From: Lactobacillus paragasseri
Lineage (GTDB): Bacteria > Bacillota > Bacilli > Lactobacillales > Lactobacillaceae
Length of the DNA stretch: 64,000 nucleotides
Assembly: GCF_003584685.1 (NCBI RefSeq)
Contig: NZ_AP018549.1
Coordinates: forward strand, 1,488,001 to 1,552,000
Reading direction: 5' to 3'
Below, piece after piece: positions 58,601 through 64,000 of the stretch. The notes beneath the pieces were generated by a model, which searched no databases, had not been told where the DNA came from, and saw only the letters and a program-made list of their open reading frames with translations. Position numbers and translations under genes: made by a program. Each line of letters starts with the position of its first letter. Position 1 is the stretch's first letter.

Positions 58601-60844
58601 TTATATCTTTTTAATTGGTGCAAAGGCAGCTAAAAGGCGCTTTACTCCTTGACTAGCAAAAGCAATATCTAATTCCATATCTTCTCCGCTGCCGTTAACT
58701 TTGACGACAACACCCTTTCCCCAAGCCTTATGAGAAACTTGATCGCCAACATTCCAGGTCTTCTTATCTGCGCCAACTGCACCACTAGCCTTCTTAGCTG
58801 TTTCAATTCTAGTTTTGGGACGATAAACTTGAGAAGTTGCACGTTCACTACTTTTAGCAAAAGGAATCGACATTGAAGAATTAGATTGAACTGGATTAAC
58901 AAATTCTAGATCCTTATCTTCAATTTCATCAATAAAACGAGATGGCTGATTATTTTGCGGACGACCATACATTGTTCTAGAAAAGGCATTCGTGATATAA
59001 AGTTTCTTTTCAGCACGCGTAATACCTACATAGGCTAAACGACGCTCTTCTTCAAGTTCACTTGGATCGCTTGCCGCTCTTGAAAGCGGGAATAGACCTT
59101 CTTCCATGCCAACTAAAAAGACAACTGGAAACTCTAATCCTTTAGCTGCATGAAGCGTCATTAAAGCTACTTGATTATCTTGATTTTCTAAATCATCTTG
59201 ATCGCTTAAGAGTGAAATTTCTGAAAGAAAATCACCTAAGGCAGTCGAATCTTCATCTTCTGGCTCATAATTATCATCAAAACGCTTAGTAACAGTTAAG
59301 AATTCGTTCAAGTTTTCTAATCTGGTATCAGCTTCAATTGTATGTTCATTTTCTAGGGCTTCTTTATAGCCAAAGTCAGCTAATAATTTTTCAGTTAAAC
59401 CAGTTACGCTATGCGTCTTACTGTACTCAATTGCATCTTTTAGGGCAGTCCCAAAAGTTGCTAAAGTCTTAGCTGGACGTCCTGTAATTGGTGCTAAGCT
59501 TAAGTTCTTAAATGTTTCTTCAACTGTGAAATCATTGTCATTAGCAAAGCCATTAAACTTAGCCATCGTTGTTGGACCTAATCCCCGCTTTGGTACATTG
59601 ATAATTCGATTAAAACTCATCGAATCAGCAGGGTTTGCTACAACCTTCAAGTAGGCCAAAATATCTTTAATTTCTTTTCGATCATAGAATTTATGACCGC
59701 CAACAATTCGGTAAGGAATGTTTGATTTAACTAAAGCTTCTTCGACGTTACGAGATTGGGCATTTGTACGGTAAAGAACTGCAAAATCCTTGTAGTCTCT
59801 GTGATGCCCTTTTATTTCTTCGTTGATCTTTGAAACAATAAAGAGTGCCTCATCGTTACCACTTTGAGCACGATAATAGTTGATCTTATCGCCGTCGCCC
59901 TTATCAGTCCAAAGTTTCTTAGGTTTACGATTTTGATTATTCTTAATAACTGAATTAGCAGCATCTAAGATATGACCAGTTGAACGATAATTTTGTTCAA
60001 GTTTAATCGTATTAACTTCATCATCTTGATAGTCATGCTCAAAATTAAGAATATTTTCCATGTTAGCACCGCGCCAACCGTAGATCGACTGATCTGCATC
60101 CCCAACAACGCAAATATTTTTATATTGAGCAGCTAGTGCCACACAAAGTTGATATTGAGCTTCGTTTGTATCCTGATACTCGTCAACTAAAATATAGCGG
60201 AACTTATTTTGGTAATAATGAAGCGTTTCTTTATCTTTCTTAAACAAGACTAGCGTTTGCATAATCAAATCATCAAAGTCCATAATTTGATCTCGCTTTA
60301 AGCGGTGCTGATATTCTGCATAAACTTGCGCTGTTACTTTTTCAAAAGGACTAGCTGCTTGTTCTTTGAAATCTTTTGGCGTAAGTAAGTCATTTTTGCC
60401 GTTAGAAATAGCACCTAAAATAGCCTTAGGATCATACATCTTAGGATTAATATTAAGATCCTTTTCAATTCGCTTAATTAAAGTTAACTGTTCTGCTGAA
60501 TCAGCAATTGAAAAGTTATTAGAATAGCCGATTTTTTCTGCATCTCGGCGTAAGATTCTCACACATAAAGCGTGAAAAGTTGACATCCAAACACTATCAG
60601 CAGCTGGCCCTAAAAGCTTTTGGACACGTTCTTTCATTTCAGTTGCAGCCTTATTAGTAAAAGTAATGGCTAAAACATTCCATGGCGCAACGCCCTTTTC
60701 TTCAATTAAATAGGCAATTCGACGTGTTAAAACTGATGTTTTTCCACTACCAGCTCCAGCAACTACTAAAAGTGGACCTTCAGTACACTGCACAGCTTTT
60801 TTCTGCTGCGGATTTAATCCTGCAAGAATTGTTTCTTCGCTCAT
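58601..60844 (-). CDS. pcrA: ATP-dependent DNA helicase PcrA/UvrD
   Basis: Superfamily 1A 3'-5' helicase of 747 aa. I start at ATG 60844, preceded by an AGGAAAGAG site, rather than ATG 60874. Motif I is VVAGAGSGKTSVLTRRIAYL near residue 27, Walker B is LVDEYQDTNEAQY near 225, and motif VI is RRLAYVGITRAEKKLYI near 607. The C-terminal RNA polymerase/UvrB-contact region ends with GDQVSHKAWGKGVV. It unwinds DNA during repair and plasmid replication. It begins the operon continuing into ligA. Confidence 0.96.
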   Translation of the reverse strand: MSEETILAGLNPQQKKAVQCTEGPLLVVAGAGSGKTSVLTRRIAYLIEEKGVAPWNVLAITFTNKAATEMKERVQKLLGPAADSVWMSTFHALCVRILRRDAEKIGYSNNFSIADSAEQLTLIKRIEKDLNINPKMYDPKAILGAISNGKNDLLTPKDFKEQAASPFEKVTAQVYAEYQHRLKRDQIMDFDDLIMQTLVLFKKDKETLHYYQNKFRYILVDEYQDTNEAQYQLCVALAAQYKNICVVGDADQSIYGWRGANMENILNFEHDYQDDEVNTIKLEQNYRSTGHILDAANSVIKNNQNRKPKKLWTDKGDGDKINYYRAQSGNDEALFIVSKINEEIKGHHRDYKDFAVLYRTNAQSRNVEEALVKSNIPYRIVGGHKFYDRKEIKDILAYLKVVANPADSMSFNRIINVPKRGLGPTTMAKFNGFANDNDFTVEETFKNLSLAPITGRPAKTLATFGTALKDAIEYSKTHSVTGLTEKLLADFGYKEALENEHTIEADTRLENLNEFLTVTKRFDDNYEPEDEDSTALGDFLSEISLLSDQDDLENQDNQVALMTLHAAKGLEFPVVFLVGMEEGLFPLSRAASDPSELEEERRLAYVGITRAEKKLYITNAFSRTMYGRPQNNQPSRFIDEIEDKDLEFVNPVQSNSSMSIPFAKSSERATSQVYRPKTRIETAKKASGAVGADKKTWNVGDQVSHKAWGKGVVVKVNGSGEDMELDIAFASQGVKRLLAAFAPIKKI

Positions 60845-60899
60845 TGCTTCTCTCTTTCCTGATAACTTAAACACTAAAATAGACCTGTCTATTATAACA

Positions 60900-60937
60900 A
60901 AAAACGACGATAGCTTTTACCTTAACTATCATCGTTT
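60900..60937 (-). terminator. rho-independent terminator of the glucosaminidase gene
   Basis: AACGACGATAG (60903-60913) pairs with CTATCATCGTT (60926-60936) with one G-T pair. On the minus strand it ends in TCGTTTTTTG. It separates the glucosaminidase from pcrA. Confidence 0.8.
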
Positions 60938-60942
60938 CGGAA

Positions 60943-61569
60943 TTAATCATATTGCGTTAAATTGAACTCTTTAATTAAATCAATTAGCTTTTTAGCATAA
61001 CCTGGATCAGTCGCATAACCATCCGTCTCTAAAGCTTGCGCTTGACTTGCATAATCTTTTGCAGCTAAAACATGCTGATATTGATCTTTATTCCAGCTAG
61101 TTCCATTCACAAATAACCGCGTATGTGCCTGAATAGATTCTTCATAAGAATTATAAACTTGAAAACGACCAGTTACAGTTTCCCAGTGATCATTAACAAA
61201 TTCCGAAGTCGTCAGCTCTCGGCTAGTATTAGGATCGGTTCCCTTGACACCGAACAAATTATAATATTTTTTTGAAAGCTCACTTTGACCAAAATTACTT
61301 TCTAAGCATGCTTGCGCAATGGTAACACTTGGAAATAAACCATAAGGCTTATCTGCTCTTTGAGCAATTGGAGCTACTACTTTAATAAACCTTTCTTTAC
61401 TTTGAAGAGCGCGTTCCTTTTCTAACTGCGCTTGCCTTAATTGTTCATTAACCGCGACCTCGTGACGCCAGTACAAAAAGCCTGATAAAATTACTACCAA
61501 AGTAAAGCAAATAGCAAAGGCTCTTGCAATTACATATTGAATATTTTTTTGGCGGCGTCTACGCGGCAT
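60943..61569 (-). CDS. N-acetylglucosaminidase (LytG/FlgJ-like lysozyme-family hydrolase)
   Basis: Secreted or membrane-anchored wall hydrolase of 208 aa. It has a basic start (MPRRRRQKNIQYV) and one N-terminal membrane segment (AFAICFTLVVILSGFLYW), then a glucosaminidase domain with the family motifs SVTIAQACLESNFGQSELS (catalytic Glu in LESNFG), YYNLFGVKG, and the Y-rich end. It cuts the beta-1,4 bond of peptidoglycan glycan strands. It starts 1 bp after the ECF S component ends, so the two form one transcript. There are no LysM or other binding repeats. Confidence 0.88.
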   Translation of the reverse strand: MPRRRRQKNIQYVIARAFAICFTLVVILSGFLYWRHEVAVNEQLRQAQLEKERALQSKERFIKVVAPIAQRADKPYGLFPSVTIAQACLESNFGQSELSKKYYNLFGVKGTDPNTSRELTTSEFVNDHWETVTGRFQVYNSYEESIQAHTRLFVNGTSWNKDQYQHVLAAKDYASQAQALETDGYATDPGYAKKLIDLIKEFNLTQYD

Positions 61570-61570
61570 T

Positions 61571-62188
61571 TTAACTCATCTTCCTTTTCATTACTTGCTT
61601 CAAAGGCATCGCAATTGCTGGCGTAAGGATAGCAGTAAAGATTGCTTCTACAACACCATTAACACCTAAAACACTTAATAAAATTGCAATTAAAGGAGCT
61701 GAATTTTGAGTTTGGCCTAGGCTTTGAAGCAAGGCAGCTGGATTATTCATAAACCATAAACTAGTAATACTAATCACCAGTAAAGTATTAGCAAGTGACG
61801 TACATAAGCCTGCAATTGTATAAACAACGGTCTTCTGAAGTTTTGATTCATCTTTTGCAGCTTGACCAATCATTCCAGCAATAAAGCCAGCTGCTGCCCG
61901 CGGAACTAACGCAATAAAGATATTTCGAAACAACAACATGCTGACAATATCGCCAGGTTGCGTATAAGCAATAAATAAACTTAATAAGCCCCAAAATAAG
62001 CCAATCGACGTACCGAACCCAGGTCCCATTAAGCAACCAGCTAAAGCCACGGTCAAAGGAATAGTTGTAATTGAAGGCAATCCCGGCAGAATTCTAATGT
62101 AGCCGATGTAAGGAACAAAAGTCTGAACTAAAATAATTGCAACAAAAATAGCACTAATAGCAATTCTAAAAGTCTTCTTATTAATCAT
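61571..62188 (-). CDS. ECF transporter S component (substrate unknown)
   Basis: Hydrophobic protein of 205 aa with about five or six helices. The start at 62188 follows AGGAAAG; a longer reading to 62245 runs back toward the tRNA terminator. RILPGLPSITTIPLTVALAG and AAGFIAGMIGQAAKD are typical of small S components related to PanT, the pantothenate type, but the substrate is not secure. No energy-module genes lie nearby, so it should use the shared EcfA-EcfA'-EcfT module. It is co-transcribed with the glucosaminidase. Confidence 0.75.
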   Translation of the reverse strand: MINKKTFRIAISAIFVAIILVQTFVPYIGYIRILPGLPSITTIPLTVALAGCLMGPGFGTSIGLFWGLLSLFIAYTQPGDIVSMLLFRNIFIALVPRAAAGFIAGMIGQAAKDESKLQKTVVYTIAGLCTSLANTLLVISITSLWFMNNPAALLQSLGQTQNSAPLIAILLSVLGVNGVVEAIFTAILTPAIAMPLKQVMKRKMS

Positions 62189-62224
62189 AGTCTTTCCTAC
62201 TTTTATCAAGTATATCTTTAACAA

Positions 62225-62254
62225 AAAAGGAAGCCGCATTTGCAACTTCCTTTT
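62225..62254 (-). terminator. rho-independent terminator downstream of tRNA-Leu
   Basis: AAAAGGAAG pairs with CTTCCTTTT (62225-62233 and 62246-62254). On the minus strand it begins six bases after the end of the tRNA and runs into TTTTTTG. Confidence 0.8.
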
Positions 62255-62259
62255 CTTAG

Positions 62260-62348
62260 TGGTGCGGGCGAGAAGACTCGAACTTCCACGATCTAAAAGC
62301 GATCACAAGATCCTTAGTCTTGCGCGTCTGCCATTCCGCCACGCCCGC
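62260..62348 (-). tRNA. tRNA-Leu (anticodon AAG)
   Basis: Minus-strand class II tRNA, 89 nt with an encoded CCA. The acceptor stem is GCGGGCG/CGCCCGC with discriminator A. The anticodon stem CAAGA/TCTTG closes the loop CTAAGGA, so the anticodon is AAG. The long variable arm (TGATCGCTTTTAGATCG) and T-loop AGTTCGAGTCT are present. An unmodified A34 is rare in bacteria, so A-to-I editing is expected. Confidence 0.93.
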
Positions 62349-62404
62349 GGTACTTAACTAATATACCAAATAATTTTTCTTTTAGCAAATGGAAATTTGT
62401 TTTT

Positions 62405-62863
62405 TTACTTATTTCTTCTAACTAATTTTAGTCTACCACCACATCTGCCGCAGCGATATTTTCTTGTATTTACTTTACGAACACGAGGATATTGAAAATG
62501 GCAGTCTTCACATTCATAAAGATAGTTTTTAACTTGCCTGCGTCTTAACCCAATGTCAGGTGTATAACGACTACCACCAACACGAGCTAATAAGTTCTTA
62601 AAATCACGATTGCGGTGCTGATAGCCTAGTCCCGCTAAGTGTAAATGATAATGCGTCAACTCATGCTTAATTATTCCCACTAAGTCTGAGCGATATTTTT
62701 CATCTAAAAAATGACCATTAATATCAATATGATGGTCATTTAGAAAATATCTTCCTCCAGTTGTCGTCATGCGATTATTAATCTTAACTTCATGCCTGAA
62801 AGGAAGGTAAAAATATTTTAATGAAATTTCTTCTACTAATTTTTGTAATTCTGTTTGATTCAT
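62405..62863 (-). CDS. SprT-like zinc metallopeptidase family protein
   Basis: Protein of 152 aa with a classic zinc HExxH site in IIKHELTHYHLHLAG near residue 65. A following C-terminal zinc ribbon has four Cys (CEDCHFQYPRVRKVN and YRCGRCGG). This is the SprT family as found in Firmicutes (YdcK-like); a protease role on DNA-bound proteins is known for eukaryotic SPRTN, but the bacterial function is unclear. It shares one base with the GT32 gene and lies 56 bp before the tRNA on the same strand. Confidence 0.9.
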   Translation of the reverse strand: MNQTELQKLVEEISLKYFYLPFRHEVKINNRMTTTGGRYFLNDHHIDINGHFLDEKYRSDLVGIIKHELTHYHLHLAGLGYQHRNRDFKNLLARVGGSRYTPDIGLRRRQVKNYLYECEDCHFQYPRVRKVNTRKYRCGRCGGRLKLVRRNK

Positions 62864-63564
62864 TATTTTCGAATTAATTTTTGATATAAACTAGCCTGTC
62901 TTGGAGAGGATATTCTTCTCTTTAGACCGGTCACAATTTTTTGCTTTACTGACTGCTGCCCATCAATCCAAGTACCAGTAAATAAGTGAATAGAGTATGA
63001 ATCTTTACTTGGATTACACAAAAAGCCATCTGGATAAACATGAACGCCATCTTTTAAAAGCTGCTCGCAGTTACCTGTTTTTAGCCCATACTTTTCTTTC
63101 AAAATATCAGTTACTGACAAACTATTCACGCCCGCCATTTGATTATTTTTGTCAAAAGTAAACTCTTTGTCTTGATAATAATCAAGAATATCTTTTATGA
63201 ATGGATGATAGGCCTCTGCACCAAAAATAGCAGCTGACAAGTAGTCATTATTTTCAAAACCAATAAACGCCTGATTCTTTAAAAGTGGATCTAGCTTTTT
63301 AAGAATTCTAACATCTGTATCTAAATAGATTCCGCCCTGTTCATAAATAGCACGAGCGCGAATATAGTCAGACACAAAGGCCCATTTTTTAGCCCGATAA
63401 GCTTCTTCAAGATAGCGATTCTCATGCATATCAAAATTACTTTCATTCCACTCAATAATTTCATAGTCAGGCAACTTCTTTTTCCAAGTCGTAAGACACT
63501 CTTTAATTAATGGCGACTTGGGGTTATGTCCTACCCAGACGTAATGAATTTTTTTAGGAATCAT
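62863..63564 (-). CDS. GT32-family (Och1/capsular polysaccharide) glycosyltransferase
   Basis: Glycosyltransferase of 233 aa. It starts MIPKKIHYVWVGHNPKSPLI, has the DxD motif in YEQGGIYLDTDVRIL near residue 80, and RARAIYEQGG before it, as in the GT32 Och1-like and capsular polysaccharide transferase group. It overlaps the flippase gene by 4 bp, so it belongs to an exopolysaccharide or wall-polysaccharide cluster that continues beyond the window. The donor sugar is unknown. Confidence 0.9.
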   Translation of the reverse strand: MIPKKIHYVWVGHNPKSPLIKECLTTWKKKLPDYEIIEWNESNFDMHENRYLEEAYRAKKWAFVSDYIRARAIYEQGGIYLDTDVRILKKLDPLLKNQAFIGFENNDYLSAAIFGAEAYHPFIKDILDYYQDKEFTFDKNNQMAGVNSLSVTDILKEKYGLKTGNCEQLLKDGVHVYPDGFLCNPSKDSYSIHLFTGTWIDGQQSVKQKIVTGLKRRISSPRQASLYQKLIRK

Positions 63565-64000
63565 CTTTTTACCTTTCTAAGAAAGCGAGTTATAAAGTCC
63601 ATGATATCTTGATTAAAGTCTAACTTCATCATAAACATAATTCCAGCATAAATAATTAACATCAAAATTGATTTAACTGCCATGTTCAAAAAACTTGAAC
63701 TAATTAGGTTAGGCATAAGCATCCCTGCAATTAACGTAATTATTCCAATTAAGAAATACTTTGGCACGTCGCTAAATGCATTTTTAAAACTATAATCATC
63801 TCTCACAATCCAAAGCCGCAAAATTAGAACTACAAATTCCGTAATTAGAATTGCGACTGTTGCTCCACTAGCTCCATATGGTCGATCAAGTAGCGCTGCT
63901 AAGACAACTTCGATAAGCGCCCCAATCACAACTGGAATGGCGTATTCCTTATCTCTTCTGTTAGCCAGCGCAAACTGATTAGCAAATACTCCCCCCATCG
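63561..64000 (-). CDS. polysaccharide flippase (Wzx/MATE-type), 5' end outside window (partial)
   Basis: C-terminal 146 or so residues of a membrane transporter with about four hydrophobic helices (VVIGALIEVVLAALLDRPYG, VAILITEFVVLILRLWIV, YFLIGIITLIAGMLMPNLIS, SILMLIIYAGIMFMMKLDF). The frame remains open to the window edge, so the Met at 63998 is internal. The sequence and the GT32 neighbour fit a repeat-unit flippase of the MVIN/Wzx group. The upstream end and full domain layout are not visible. Confidence 0.8.
   Translation of the reverse strand, partial: MGGVFANQFALANRRDKEYAIPVVIGALIEVVLAALLDRPYGASGATVAILITEFVVLILRLWIVRDDYSFKNAFSDVPKYFLIGIITLIAGMLMPNLISSSFLNMAVKSILMLIIYAGIMFMMKLDFNQDIMDFITRFLRKVKR

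Noticed and set aside
63996..63998. Start codon of the flippase at 63998
   Set aside because: The frame is open to the window edge and the protein would lack most of its membrane helices; the Met is internal.

Overview
The window looks like chromosome from a host-associated, low-GC Lactobacillus, most likely of the johnsonii/gasseri group. This rests on gene content (B12-dependent class II ribonucleotide reductase, group II ECF vitamin transporters, GatCAB, CamS, Bax-inhibitor family protein), AT-rich codon use and an LPxTG serine-rich adhesin with its own accessory Sec system. Species assignment is inference.

Layout. 1-4.4 kb (minus): a cell-wall PBP followed by YheA-, YhaO- and YhaN-like genes, the last cut by the window edge. 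4.5-7.3 kb: an RluA pseudouridine synthase, tRNA-Leu(CAG), and an SOS-controlled Y-family polymerase with a YolD partner. 7.3-12 kb (minus): NUDIX hydrolase preceded by an unlisted 48-codon ORF, a serine hydrolase, an RNA uracil methyltransferase and an ABC-2 exporter pair. 12.1-13.8 kb: a tyrosine-type T-box (specifier UAC) controlling an NhaC-family carrier. 13.9-17.9 kb: a SAM-hydrolysing enzyme in one operon with a complete ECF transporter. 17.9-22.6 kb: Bax-inhibitor protein, then a B12 block: NrdR boxes, adenosylcobalamin-dependent RNR, a DUF4430 lipoprotein, a CbrT-like S component and a PduO adenosyltransferase.

22.7-50 kb is the accessory region: a glycosylated serine-rich-repeat (SRR) adhesin locus. 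The exporter and first glycosylation operon (secY2-asp1-asp2-asp3-secA2-gtfA-gtfB-small SecE-like gene) is followed by the adhesin gene, an IS3-family element, and four further glycosyltransferases; a Gtf3-like enzyme lies beyond, on the opposite strand. GtfA/GtfB should start the Ser/Thr glycans, Gtf3 and the GT8, GT-D and GT2 enzymes should extend them, and SecA2/SecY2/Asp1-3 should export the product for sortase anchoring. The adhesin is split by a +1 frameshift at a run of eight C (coding strand), so it is off in this sequence unless the tract varies or the run is a sequencing error. Two neighbouring GT8 enzymes carry a GtfB-type C-terminal domain, and a third fuses GT8, GtfB-type and GT-D (DUF1792) modules.

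50-64 kb (minus) returns to core genes: HAD phosphatase, small membrane protein, diacylglycerol kinase, gatB-gatA-gatC, camS, ligA, pcrA, a glucosaminidase, an ECF S component, tRNA-Leu(AAG), a SprT-like protein, and the end of a polysaccharide cluster (GT32 transferase, flippase) running off the window.
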